Shown here piece by piece: positions 32,524 to 42,890 of a stretch of DNA of 64,000 nt. Location of the stretch: assembly GCA_963989245.1 (NCBI GenBank), contig OZ022342.1:41854979-41918978 (forward strand), given 5' to 3'. Made by a program: the position numbers and the translations under genes. The DNA comes from Nansenia antarctica. Taxonomy: Eukaryota > Chordata > Actinopteri > Argentiniformes > Microstomatidae. Each line of letters begins with the position of its first letter. Within the stretch, counting starts at the first letter, position 1. The notes under the pieces were generated by a model that worked only from the letters and a program-made list of their open reading frames with translations, did no database searches and had not been told where the DNA came from.

Positions 32524-32580
32524 TTCGTAATTGTAAGTCGCTTTGGATTAAAAGCGTCTGCTAAATGGCAACATTTTAAT
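32524..32580 (+). mobile_element. LINE-type 3' tail fragment
   Basis: TTGTAAGTCGCTTTGGAT then AAAAGCGTCTGCTAAATGGC, the widely shared 3'-terminal motif of fish L2-type LINEs. It is the complement of the wording at 58750-58797. Confidence 0.6.
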
Positions 32581-32880
32581 TTAGAGGGGATGGGAGAGAG
32601 AAAGAGCGAGAGAGGGGTGAGAAAATGGGCTAGTTTTATTCATCATGGGGGTCTCTTGCATTGTACACATAGGTCGCAGACTTTGCATTACTCAACACCT
32701 TCTGAGAAGGAGTGTATTTGTGGGCTGGACCAGTGTGGTTGATTTTACATGACAGTAAAGCACAAACTGTGCTGTTGTCCAATGATATTCTATTTTCTGT
32801 AACAATCTGACAAATATTTTTTTTAAGCTGCTACATTTCTCAAAAACTACGAGAAGGCTAGCTAGAGTTGACTGTAACTT

Positions 32881-33522
32881 CCCAGGGCTGCCAAGTTTCA
32901 GCAAAAGTTTGGAGTGAGATTTTTTGGCAGTGGAGCGACCCAAAACTGTGCACGTTTTGTCAGCGGCGGCCCCTCTCTCCCACCCAATTATTTGTGCTAG
33001 TTTCCTGCAATTTTACATGTTGTTCATAATAAACCAATAACAATAATTAGAACATTTGATAAAGCAAGACAAATTCAGACAATATATCATATTTATGAAA
33101 TCTTAACAAACAAATACAGTAGCCTACAGAGTCTAAAAGAAAATTGGGCCCCATCAACAGGACTCAGCCCCTTGGTCAGCAGCAGAAACACCCTTGGTCA
33201 TCATCTTATATACAGTGCATTGCTCATAGATGGCTATCATGTTATACGGTACATACCAGGGTTTTTCCTGGGTCAGAATGTGGCCTTGGTGGTTGATCTT
33301 GTGCGTGCGCAGCGCCCTCAAATTTATTTTTAGGGCAAACTCAAGTTAACGCGCGTACAGAAAGATGCCACGAAACTCTTGTCCGGTAGCTTTCTTTCAA
33401 GGAATAATAAAAAAGTAAAAAAAAACGGCAAAACAATTGTTATTTCTCGGCGTGAGAAATTTGAGGTGTGGACTGGTTAATATGCGTGTGTCTCACGGCC
33501 AAAGCGTGAGACTTGGCAGCTC
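32881..33522 (+). mobile_element. TIR element, copy A (ends GGGCTGCCAAGT)
   Basis: Starts CAGGGCTGCCAAGTTTCAGC and ends GTGAGACTTGGCAGCTCG, which form a short inverted pair. Internal blocks GAGCGACCCAAAACTG, GGGCCCCATCAACAGGACTC and ACCAGGGTTTTTCCTGGG recur in inverted orientation at 60561-63599. No coding region. Confidence 0.65.
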
Positions 33523-33696
33523 GACAGTAATGTGGATGTTGAGCTCGTATCTGTTTCAATGTTGGGTGAATTGATTTGGAACGGTGAAGAGGCTATTACT
33601 GGCATTACTTTATCCTAACCCCAACCCTATTATTGGCATCAACCCCTCTAGACCAATTACAATACGGTATGTAATACTCACTTTACGTTTTACAGT

Positions 33697-33832
33697 TAAG
33701 GCCAATGCACACGGCGTGCGATTTTGTCACAGCACAACATTCGATTGCAATGCACACGGCGTGCGATGCGATTGTTGCACGACAACATTCGATTCTCAAT
33801 TCACACCACCGAAGTCGGACCAGGCAGGCTGA
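33697..33832. mobile_element. MITE related to the 56144 palindrome
   Basis: TTA then AGGCCAATGCACACGGCGTG, with repeated CACGGCGTGCGAT and CAACATTCGATT. The same wording occurs in the Harbinger-type MITE at 56144-56471. The right boundary is uncertain. Confidence 0.5.
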
Positions 33833-34379
33833 TTACAATAGGCTCAACCAATATTGCTTGCCTTGCTTCCACAATTTCTACAAGATACAACTGGGCATAT
33901 TGTGCCTACATGCTCGATTGTTATTATTATGTAATATAGGCGTCTTGTATGTGAGATGGGCCGTGTAGCTATGTGGCATCACACAGAAATAAATCATGCA
34001 TGCAGTAATTCGTATAGCTAGTAATGTGTATAGTGGCAGCTGTGGGCTATAGGTGTAGTGGCTGGCTGATGGTGATGTTCATATCTTGCCCTTGACTGTC
34101 AAACCGTTAAAATAGATGATTGCTCCATCCACAATTGAAGATGTCAGGTTGACTGGTTGACATCTACAGTAGGCTACTCTAGACCATGGAATTCCTGTTT
34201 GAAGAAGATAGCTATGTAAGTATATTATGCGGTCAGGTAATGTGTACTGTATAGGTATGCTGTGAAGATACTTGGTGTGGGTAGATGAATTAATAGTACC
34301 TCGATACCCCGATTCAAAACATTTAAAACTAACATTACTATGACTGTTAAAAACGGTCTTCTGGAATCGACCACATCAC
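33833..34379. other. spacer, no gene seen
   Basis: No supportable gene or repeat boundary. Confidence 0.4.
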
Positions 34380-34470
34380 TTAACCCTTGTGTGATGTTCA
34401 CTTTTTGGACCCTTTCGTAGTGTTCGGGTCCAGTTGACCCGGGACATCATTGGGGTTTTAAAAGCACTTG
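34380..34470 (+). mobile_element. piggyBac-like left end
   Basis: TTAACCCTTGTGTGATGTTC followed by GGGTCCAGTTGACCCGGG. TTAA plus CCCTTG is the terminal form of piggyBac-type elements and fish MITEs derived from them. No right end was found. Confidence 0.45.
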
Positions 34471-35115
34471 TCTTGACACGGTGCTCCTAGTCCCAAGGGT
34501 GACCCATACAAGGGGGTATACTCAGGGCGCAAGAAAGCCCCAAAATAGCCCATAATATTAAAGGGCGCCTCCTGTGGGCACAAACAGGTACTGTACCCAA
34601 TAATGCACAATAGGTACTGTGTACACATTCAAAAGTGCATATATTTTGTTCTAGTGGATCTAGGGGGCTGACCTTTGGAGAGGCTGGAGCAGAGGATGCT
34701 TAGTAACAACCCACAAAGTGTCAGACCCCTGGGAATAGGTGGGGCCGAACGACAGCATGATGAGTAGAAGCGTTTTTACGCACATGATGCCCCTAACTTT
34801 GAAAATGCAAAATCCACTATAATAAAGACCTGGGTGTCATAAATCATACTTATCTAGGAAAAATGTTAATGAAAAGAATGTTTTCATTGCTGTTTATTAT
34901 TTTGAATTTATATTCTCAATTGAATTTCACATTTAAACTTTTAAATGTGAGCTCGCAAGATCAGTATGGTCTCAAGGCTAAACTGATCCTAGATCAACAC
35001 TCCGTCTCTGAGATGATTAATAAATAGGGGCCCTAAGTTCAAGAAACATACTTTATGACACACCATATGCTCTGCCTATAAAATGTGCGCTGAAGTTGCA
35101 GAAAGCATGTTTTGT
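34471..35115. other. repeat-like spacer, no gene seen
   Basis: Includes CTGATCCTAGATCAACACTC followed by TCTGAGATG at about 34981-35014, a motif I recognise as dispersed in teleost genomes but cannot assign. The rest is unassigned. Confidence 0.4.
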
Positions 35116-35117
35116 GT

Positions 35118-35121
35118 AATA

Positions 35122-35160
<39 letters not shown>
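35118..35160. repeat. (TA)n microsatellite
   Basis: About 43 bp of alternating TA. Confidence 0.95.
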
Positions 35161-35163
<3 letters not shown>

Positions 35164-35177
35164 TTTTGGTGTTACAG

Positions 35178-35323
35178 CTGCAGTCAAGAAGTGGGATTCT
35201 AAGGCCACGGACCACATGATTAGGCTCGCTGTTGGGGACCACCTCAAGCACGCGCCTGGAAGATCGGGAGGTGGTGGTTACACCACTGTAGTGCAGCCCA
35301 GAGCAGAGGTGCCACAAGCATAG
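35178..35323 (+). other. exon-like open segment, unknown product
   Basis: Follows an acceptor-like ggtgttacag and reads open to TAG (35321-35323): AVKKWDSKATDHMIRLAVGD, then HLKHAPGRSGGGGYTTVV, ending EVPQA. The basic, then glycine-rich, sequence is not one I recognise. It may be the last exon of a transposase or other mobile-element protein. No upstream exon was found. Low confidence that it is expressed. Confidence 0.3.
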
Positions 35324-35344
35324 AGAAGGCAACCTGCCTACCTG

Positions 35345-35575
35345 CAAGCGATGGTCACCCCTCAAACTCCATCCCGCCCCCTCCGCCCCTCCACATCTGC
35401 CGGCCGACTGGCCCCACCATCATTACGCCAACGCGGCTGCCATGGTGCCCGGTCACGTCTCTTCTCGATACTGGCGGAACGAACTTCCCACGGCTGTCAG
35501 AACTGCAGAGTCACTCCCCATCTTCCGTCGGAGACTGAAGACCCATCTCTTCACCCTACACCTTAACGTCTAAGG
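35345..35575 (+). mobile_element. L2-like LINE C-terminal/3' fragment
   Basis: Reads VTPQTPSRPLRPSTSAGRLA and NELPTAVRTAESLPIF then RRRLKTHLF. This is the same C-terminal block as the minus-strand fragment at 58737-59336. Confidence 0.75.
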
Positions 35576-35586
35576 CCCAAAGGACA

Positions 35587-36011
35587 ATGACTACCAGGGG
35601 AAAAACTCGATTTTTGTGCAATATTTTGGAATATTCTGTGGTATATATTCTGTGGTATTTTGTATATTTTGTATATTTTTTTATATTCTGTGGTATTTTG
35701 TATTTTTTGTATTTTTACCAGGGGAAAAACTCGATTTTTGTGCAATATTTTGGAATATTCTGTGGTATTTTGTATTTTTTGTATTTTTTTTAATATTCTG
35801 TGGTATTTTGTATTTTTTGTATTTTTACCAGGGGAAAAACTCGATTTTTGTGCAATATTTTGGAATATTCTGTGGTATATATTCTGTGGTATTTTGTATT
35901 TTTTTGTATTTTTTGTAATATTCTGTGGTATTTTGTATTTTTTGTATTTTTACCAGGGGAAAAACTCGATTTTTGTGCAATATTTTGGAATATTCTGTGG
36001 TATTTTGCAAT
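35587..36011. repeat. tandem repeat of about 110-125 bp, four copies
   Basis: Each copy starts ACCAGGGGAAAAACTCGATT and continues with GCAATATTTTGGAATATTC, then a variable number of TCTGTGGTATTTTGTA subunits. Copies start near 35595, 35708, 35828 and 35951. Length differences come from the subunits. Open frames rich in F/I/Y are compositional. Confidence 0.9.
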
Positions 36012-36060
36012 ATTAGATAGATACTTTATTAATCCCCGTGGGGAAATTGTGTAAAATAAG
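36012..36060 (-). mobile_element. LINE 3'-terminal fragment fused to U6
   Basis: Minus strand reads CAATTTCCCCACGGGGATTA then ATAAAGTATCTATCTAATATT: the 3' end and (ATCT)n-type tail of a fish non-LTR retrotransposon. It directly follows the U6 copy in the same orientation. Confidence 0.6.
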
Positions 36061-36158
36061 GAAAGCTTCCTGAATGTGCGTGTCATCTTTGCACGCGCAG
36101 GGGCCATGCTGGTCTCTATCACTCCAATGTTAGTAAGTATTGTTCTGCCTTGGGAGCA
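36061..36158 (-). ncRNA. U6: U6 snRNA pseudogene
   Basis: The minus strand aligns along almost all of U6 snRNA: CTGCTCCCAAGGCAGAACA (5' stem-loop, expected CTCGCTTCGGCAGCACA), AATACTTACTAACATTGGA, then CAGCATGGCCCCTGCGC (expected TTAGCATGGCCCCTGCGC), GATGACACGCACATTC and GGAAGCTTTCC. The ACAGAG box region is altered to TGATAGAG and there is a 4-base gain after CCCTGCGC. No T-run terminator follows; LINE tail sequence does. A decayed retrocopy, not a functional spliceosomal RNA gene. Confidence 0.8.
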
Positions 36159-36311
36159 GTTCTTTCTGAACGTATTCCTCAATGCATTTTTTAAAATGTT
36201 ATGCTTAATAAAGTACATGTGTATTTAATAAATGGTACTTGTTTTTCTTATGCAAATGTAAAATCATGTACTTGTATGGCAGATTTGATTCAAGAGTTGA
36301 AACTCTCGAAC
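36159..36311. other. spacer, no gene seen
   Basis: Short unassigned sequence. Confidence 0.3.
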
Positions 36312-36435
36312 TGAAAACAACGTATTTTCAACGAACTGAAAACCACGTCTTTTCAACGACCTATAAACCATGTCTTTTCAACGACCTGAAAACCACGTCT
36401 TTTCAACGACCTAAAAACTACGTATTTTCACCTTG
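36312..36435. repeat. 25-bp tandem repeat, five copies
   Basis: Unit AACGACCTGAAAACC then ACGTCTTTTC, with single-base variants. The flank ATGTCTTTTCAACGCAATTT then GCTCACTGGG may be one end of a transposon ending CACTGGG. Confidence 0.8.
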
Positions 36436-36539
36436 CAACGTCAACCAAATCCGGATGTAGAATAGACGTAGGGGAAAGTCGTCTTTTAGATGTCTTTTCA
36501 ACGCAATTTTGCTCACTGGGTAGGCGAGTCAATATATGG

Positions 36540-37150
36540 TTTAACCCCAAAAACATTGATACAAAAGGTTTTTCAATGGATTCTGGTAGTATTGGGCGTG
36601 CTAAATAACATACTAAAAGTCGACCAAAATCGACCCCTCCGAAAGCCGTCATTTCCAAGATGGCGTCCCAGATGGCGCCGGGGCGATTAAAATAGCTATA
36701 TCTCAAATTAAGAAAATGGTGCAAAGGATTTCTCAACTGATCTAGGAAAATACACCTTCCAGAAAGGCTTCATTTTCAAGATGGCGTCCAAAATTGCGGC
36801 CGGCCAAGCTTAAAATGGCTATATATATGTCAATAGAAAAATTATATAAATGATTTTGTCATTTGATTCTGGTACCCCAAGTACCCCTAGACATACTTAG
36901 GAACATACTAAAGTTTTAGGGAAATACACCTTCCGAAGAGGCTTAATTTTCAAAATGGTGTCCAAAATGACGACTGGGAGCTTAGAATGCCTGTATCTCA
37001 AATGGGAAAAAAATTCTAAAGGATTTATGAACTGATTCTGGCACCTCTATACATTAATAACGAGCAAAATATCTAGCTAAATATATCTGCTAGGAATGCA
37101 TCATTTGCATCATCAAAATGGCTGCCTGTAGCTTATTTTGGCTAAAATGT
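36540..37150. repeat. satellite-like diverged repeats of about 190 bp
   Basis: Three diverged units share TTTTCAAGATGGCGTCC, AGCTTAAAATGGCTATAT and AAAGGATTT...AACTGATTCTGG, spaced about 170-190 bp. They lie downstream of the minus-strand nuclease/CXC gene and might be its 3' terminal region. Confidence 0.65.
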
Positions 37151-37233
37151 AAATTGGTTATTATATTCAACCTAGAAAGCTGGCTTTGGTGTTGAACACA
37201 AAATAAATGACCCACTTATTGTGGTCTTTAGGC

Positions 37234-40200
37234 CTACTCATCATCATCTTCAGGATCCTCTGGGAGAAACTTGTTATGTGGATTGTCACATTCATGAAGT
37301 TGACATGGTCCACAGACAGTAGTACAAGGTAGTCCATATTTTCTGCATGAGCAGCGAAGTGTCTTGCAGGCAGTGGTACAGTTACAATGAATGACCTTCA
37401 AGAGACTGTCTGGAGCAGCATTCATTGTTGACATGAGTGGGACAAATCTATTGTCCTGCAGGTTCCAGCCCCAGTCTAGAGCATCTATACCATCATCTGT
37501 TCCCATCCAGACCATGACCTGGTAGTATGCTCTACGACAGTGGAATTTGGTAGCAGATTCAGTTGGTGGTAGACGTTCAGGCGTTACCGTTGATGAAGCT
37601 GAGACAACCTTCTTGCTGAAAATGTTATATCTCGTTTTTGCAAGCGAATCTGTGCACTTTCCACCAAAAAAGACAGCCATTGCTTGGCACCCAAGGTCAT
37701 CGATCACATCTGTTGTCTGGTTTGGTACAGTGAATGCATTGGCACAAGCCTGAAGGACAGGATCCCCTTTTACACGTTTTTGGAATGCTGTCTTTTTGCC
37801 AACTCCGAAGATCCGGGAAGTTGTGTCACAGCCAGTCACAGCATGGATGAACAGCAACTGAGAACACACATCCTGTCCGAGTACTTCTTTCAAATGGTTT
37901 ATGGCGTACACTTTAAAACTGCCATCAGCTTTCGACTTGTCTGATCTGAAATAAAGGCCCTTGCTATCTCTCTGTGCATAGTAAAGAAGTAAGACGAGGA
38001 GATCAGTATCTTCTCCAATCAGCGTCGTGGTGTGAAGAAGAGATGATCCCACTGCGGCCCTTACTATGTCTACATCAGCATCTCCAAGTGAATTGACCAC
38101 AGTGCAATCCCGTTCTTTCAGTTCATCACTTATCATGTGGATCAGTTTCTGTTTATTCAGATCTCTTGACAGGAACTCCTCCTTCTTACCTGAGAACTCT
38201 GTCTCAGCAGTGAAGTTGACAATGGGATGAATATTGTTTCCTCTTCTTTGATGTGTGTTGTCTTTAATGGATGGCCCATCCTCATAGCCATCAAACACAA
38301 TGGTTAGCTGAGCCATAATGTTGGATGGTGAAGTCTGCATATGACTGTGCAATTTTACCATAGCTTTGTCCGTGCTTCCATTGTATTCGGTGAAGGAGTG
38401 AACCACCATCAAGAACATAATGCTCCGTTTCTGGTACAGAATCTAGGATTGCATCACTTGCATGATCACAGATCGCGTGCGCTAGTTGTGGTTTATCAGC
38501 TTTGCGGAAGACGTTTCCGGCTTCAAAGAGGGCAGGAGGGAAAGGACTGAGTTCGTAACGCATAACCTCCTCCAATGACAGCTCTCCAGTTTGGGAGACA
38601 ATAAGGAAACGTTGAAAAAGAAGTGCAGAATCAATGATTCGATCAGGAGCAACCTTGATAGACGATTTTTGTCCAAGGGTTATGGCTTTATCCTTTCTAC
38701 TAAATGAAAATGTGAATGCCGGCTGTCCGATCATTTTGTGCATGATGTTGCGTCCAACAGAGTCATAATCATGCACGTTCACTCCATCCTCAGCGACAAC
38801 ACCTGTAACAACATTCCTTAAAGAAGAGTCTGGAGAGAAAGGTGAACATATAGCAAGTTTTGAAGTGATCTTCTCCAGGTCAGCAGCATCCCTTTTCATC
38901 CTTGCCTCTGTTGAATCCTTGTGCTGTTCTGATGTTGTGTATGTCTGGTTTGAGAACTCCTGCATTGCGGTGTTATACTCTGATGTTATGCCCTTTGACA
39001 TTGTCCAAAGGGATCTCTGATTGTCAGTCATTCCACTTCCATGTGTCATCCCTCCTGTAGTCTTCAATGACCTCATCAATGTTGTTTCGATTACAAGATC
39101 TGAGCTGAGGCCTGCCCATGATTGGCTGCTGCGACGGATAACATGAAAACCCTTTTCAAATTGTCTGAAGACATCTGGGTGGTTGATGTGAAGCTGACTC
39201 ATCTCTTGGACATAAAAGTGTGCCGATTTCAAGTAATTGTAATGCCCAGCCGCAGCGAATATCGGCATGCATTCAGAAACAGCGCGTAGGTGCAAAAGCC
39301 AGGAACCTGTGCGATCTGCTGTTATCAGTGACCTAGCAACTTCTAACATGTGTTGGTAATTTAGCCACAACTGACTAGTTTTGGATCTAGCACACAGTTC
39401 CATCTTCCCTTTTCCCAGCTCTTCATTTATTGTAATGAGGGTCTCTGATGTGAACACTGTTTCCAATGGCATTTCACCCTTAACTATTGAGGTATACATT
39501 GCTTCAGACTGTTCAACCATTGCTGCAAATTCATGACTATCATCTACCATTTCTGATATTATCATGCGGTTAAGACATTTGTCAACCAGAAGATGGCCAC
39601 GGAATGCTCTCTGAACTGATTTGCCTGTCATCATATGGGCTACTGAGTTCTCCCCATAGACTACCCCTAGAATGTCCAGTGTTTCCTCCAGGAATTTTCA
39701 CATTAGTGGCGGGGTGGTCGTCTTTCGCACATAAACCGCGTGCACGCGAAAACAAATATAATTTCTTAAATAGCGGTTAAGTCATTAAAGCCGAGCAGGT
39801 GATTTTATATAGAAGGTGATCAAATACCAATATTGTTATGTACGATATGTCATTGCAGCACTTTGTTGCACTTTACGACGTCACGTTCTGTTAGAGCTTT
39901 ACGACTGTGTGTGTGTGTGTGTGTTGTCAGAATGAATGCCACTTGACAGTAAACGGATCTCAGTTTGTATACCTGTGTGGATCTACATTTATTAGCATAA
40001 CACTGGCGGACAGTGCGGCATGCGAGTGCGGTGACCCAGAGCAGACCGCCGACCACATAATCACCATCTGCCCCTTATATAGACCACCCTCAGAAGCCAG
40101 CCTCTTCGACCTAGAACCAGAGATGCGGGCATGGCTACGCGACACAGAGTTGGACCTCTGACGTTACACGAAAGAAGAAGAAGATCATTCGTTTCAAAGT

Positions 40201-40787
40201 AAGCACACATTTTTGAGAAGGCTTGTTCTTGGTCCTCATTCTTTGGCCTTCCAGACTTTCTCCGCTTTGGGAACATCACGTTCACACCGGAAATGTGTGC
40301 TACAAGCATTATGATACACACAGTCTGCAGCATGTAGATCACTATTATAGTATTCAATTCTACCTTTGACTTTGAATGACCATTCATCATTTCGTTTATC
40401 ACAGCTTTGCAATATAGACTTTGCAAAGTTGTCTGTTTTCACGTAACTGTAGTCGGCACGTCCTTCATGAACATTTGTGCCGCAGAAAAGGCAATCAGTT
40501 TGGCTATTGAATGGAGCTTCAGACTGCCTAGTACTAGTCCTTTTATTAGTGGTACTTGATTCACCGCTCTGTTTCCTCTGTAAATGTAAATCAATATCTC
40601 GGCTATGTATGTACATTTTGCGGCATTCTGAATGTACTTTCATGCCAGCAGTCACATGAACAGTCTCACCTCTTTTAACACTAGCTTTATTGATCCCATC
40701 AGCACCTTTCTGACGAATCTCAACAAAATCACTTCCATCTTCCAATTTACAAATGGGACAGATCTGGGCACTGAATTCACTCATCAC
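37234..40787 (-). pseudogene. mobile FEN1/XPG-like nuclease with C-terminal CXC domain, broken
   Basis: One minus-strand gene in three pieces. N-terminal part (40787 to about 40187): CPIC, H-x2-C, CLFCG and YHNACSTHF suggest zinc binding; it shifts frame near 40260 into PKRRKSGRPKNEDQEQAF. Central part (39705 to about 38308), open for over 440 residues, ends YVLDGGSLLHRIQW. After a one-base gain near 38308 the last part (to stop 37234-37236) has VFDGYEDGPSIKDNTHQRR, LGDADVDIV, LIGEDTDLLVLLL and GCDTTSRIFGVGKKTAF. These match, in order, the FEN1/XPG acidic metal-binding positions and the GCD-x4-I-x-GIG-x-K-x-A helix-hairpin block. A tesmin/TSO1-type CXC cluster follows (CNCTTACKTLRCSCRKYG, then C-x4-C-x2-C). 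A LINE fragment (39706-40186) separates the first two pieces. No DDE, RT or integrase motif is seen. Assignment is by motif only. Confidence 0.7.
39706..40186 (+). mobile_element. I/Nimb-like LINE 3' fragment inserted in the nuclease gene
   Basis: The coding end reads SAACECGDPEQTADHIITIC, then PLYRPP and a stop after RDTELDL (about 40000-40161), followed by a GAAGAAGAAG tail at 40168-40180. Same Cys-His knuckle and tail type as the LINE at 7812-11300. A (GT)n run at 39906-39925 and unassigned sequence precede it. Confidence 0.75.
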
Positions 40788-40909
40788 TTTAGAAATCAGA
40801 TAATGGTCAAAAAGAAGGATTCAACTATGCTAGCTTGAGAGCTGGAGAGTGCAAACACCTCTGGCAAAGACTAGGATGAAACTGGGGCTTAAATAACACT
40901 GCCGGGAGC
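40788..40909 (-). promoter_or_regulatory. candidate promoter region of the nuclease/CXC gene
   Basis: Minus-strand sequence between the 28-bp repeats and the first ATG includes GTTATTTAAGCCCC, a TATA-like box about 100 bp before the ATG. Inferred from position only. Confidence 0.3.
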
Positions 40910-41095
40910 ATGCCTATGTTCCCCGGGTCCTATATGTTCCCCGGTTCCCCACTTCCGAAAAAGGGTTCTATGTTACCCGCTTCCGAAAAAGGGTTATATG
41001 TTCCCCGCTTCCGAAAAAGGGTCCTATGTTCCCCGCCTGCCGTTGTGTCAAGCGACCCCATGTGTCGTTATGTGGTACTGCATGAGAGTTTGTCT
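40910..41095 (-). repeat. terminal 28-bp repeats of the nuclease/CXC element, copy 1
   Basis: About four copies of CTATGTTCCCCGCTTCCGAA then AAAGGGTC, followed by CGGCAGGCGGGG-type wording and CTCTCATGCAGTAC (minus strand). It lies just upstream of the nuclease/CXC gene. The same block, opposite in window orientation, is at 48088-48245. Confidence 0.8.
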
Positions 41096-41102
41096 CTTTT
41101 TT

Positions 41103-41136
41103 TCTTCTTTTTTTTTTTTTGGGGGGGGGGGGGGGG
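41103..41136. repeat. T run followed by 18 G
   Basis: Homopolymer junction next to the repeat block. A likely length-variable or error-prone site. Confidence 0.8.
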
Positions 41137-41274
41137 TCTTAAGATGACTTGGAAATAATGAAGAACACAATGAATGTCATAGTATTGTCTCAGCATTTTA
41201 TATAACTCCCTAGATAGATCATTTTCGAGATGGAATTGAAAATCTTATATTCCTAAAAGAACACCAGTGATATA

Positions 41275-41460
41275 TATATACACATTATTAAATATTTTTT
41301 CTATATTTTTGTCAAACGAAATCAAATAAATACAGTATAGATATCAATCCAAAATATAGGCTTTTATTGCAACCAACTAATTAAACTATGTTTGTGCATA
41401 CATAATAACAATAATAACAATAACAATAATAATTAAATTAGGCCAATAACAATAATAATA
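41275..41460. repeat. direct repeat, copy 1
   Basis: ATATTTTTTCTATATTTTTG, AATCAAATAAATACAGTA and AGGCTTTTATTGCAACCAAC recur at 42555-42650 in the same orientation. Both are followed by (AAC/AAT)n with AGGCCAATAACAATAA. Confidence 0.8.
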
Positions 41461-41859
41461 ACTAACTTGCATCACCGGGGTAGAGGGAGAAGAACCGTGG
41501 TGTTCACAATGGTCTTTAGTCCGGAAAAAGAACCAGAGAGTCCTTTTTAGACTGCTGAAATCTCGATCAAATTCAACACCTATGATCGGATTCATATTAT
41601 AGCTCACCAGGGTAGAGAGGAGAAATATTTCTAAGTCCACGATTTTTCGTGAAATTAACACCCCGACCACACCTGTTCGCTCGACCATAAGGTCCCATTC
41701 ATAATTTTTGCGATTTAGTTAAGCATTTCCCACTTTTGCTTAACGGATTACTGTAATAAAACGGAAAGTCGTAGAAACTCACAAATGAGGGCAAAAGGTC
41801 GGCCCTACGATTCTCTTTAATTGTGTAATTAATTTAGTATTTTAAAAAGTTATTAAACA
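41461..41859. other. spacer, no gene seen
   Basis: No supportable gene; short minus-strand frames only. Confidence 0.4.
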
Positions 41860-42440
41860 TCAAAACCCGGGTCCACCCCCCCCCCCCTTAGTGATTTCTC
41901 GAAAAATCTCAAAAATCAACGAAAACCGTTAAGGATTTCCCAAAATCATATTCATAAGCATTATGAATTCATAACTCGGTAACGGTATAACCTACAGACT
42001 CCATTTAAAGATTAGTCTGTTGTCCTTATGATTATGATCACTTTACTCGTGGACTATTACTATCGAAATCGAAGTTAAAAATAGTTATTGATTTAAGAAA
42101 GGCGGGGTCCCCCCTCCTGCTGTGCGGTTTTGAGCGACATTGAAAAATATGCTTTTCGTATTATATCTCGTTAACGGTACATGACTATGACTCCATTCAA
42201 AGTTCAGTTTGTTTAGCATGCTATTGTGGTCATGAAGAAATTTAGTTTGGAATTATAACCCATTGTGAGCCTGAGATATTCGTCCATAAGCGACGGGTCC
42301 CCCCCCCCTGCTGTGCGGTTTTGAGCGACATTGAAAAATATGCTTTTCGTATTCTATCTCGTTAACGGTACATGACTGAGACTCCATTCAATTTTTAGAG
42401 TGTTCAGCATGCTATTGTGATCATGGAGATCATGGAGAAA
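41860..42440. repeat. satellite-like diverged repeats of about 190-200 bp
   Basis: Units share a C-run, GCTGTGCGGTTTTGAGCGAC, ATGCTTTTCGTATTATATC, GTTAACGGTACATGACT and CAGCATGCTATTGTG. The best pair starts at about 42105 and 42297, with a more diverged one at about 41870. The layout resembles 36540-37150 but the sequence differs. Confidence 0.8.
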
Positions 42441-42544
42441 GCCTGATTAGTCACTTTTACAACGAGGTATGACTTGTAAGGATCATGCATTTGTGGAATG
42501 AGCAACACAGCTAAACGTGTGGGTAGCGGCCCAACATTTGCAAT

Positions 42545-42816
42545 TGTATGCATGGATTAAAGAAATATTTTTTCTATATTTTGGTCAAACGGAATCAAAT
42601 AAATACAGTAGAGATATCAATCCAAAATTTAGGCTTTTATTGCAACCAACAACAACAACAAAAAAACTATGTTTGTGCAAACATGGTGTTTGTTTCCAAG
42701 ACCAAGCATCAAAATGCCAGGGCGGCGTCAGGCACAGCAACAAACAGCAACAAACATAATAACAATAACAATATTTAGGCCAATAACAATAACAATAACA
42801 TAATAATAACAATAAC

Positions 42817-42851
<35 letters not shown>

Positions 42852-42890
42852 TAACACAATTAGGCCAATAACAATAATAATAACAACAAC
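42545..42890. repeat. direct repeat, copy 2, with (AAT/AAC)n
   Basis: Same unit as 41275-41460, about 1.27 kb downstream, extended by long ATA/ACA trinucleotide arrays (42750-42890). Confidence 0.8.

Noticed and set aside
31474..33522. A single hAT element spanning from the CAGTGGCGGCTGG end to the next GGCAGC end
   Set aside because: The right-hand end belongs to another family with its own inverted partner, and no shared 8-bp duplication exists.
35616..36016. Phe/Ile/Tyr-rich membrane-like proteins
   Set aside because: Translations of an AT-rich tandem repeat in several frames.
35587..36060. Intact long LINE in this interval
   Set aside because: Only a short 3' terminus next to U6 is recognisable; the rest is a tandem repeat.
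36312..36435. CRISPR-like array
   Set aside because: Tandem 25-bp units without unique spacers in a vertebrate genome; a simple minisatellite. The same applies to 6518-7434.
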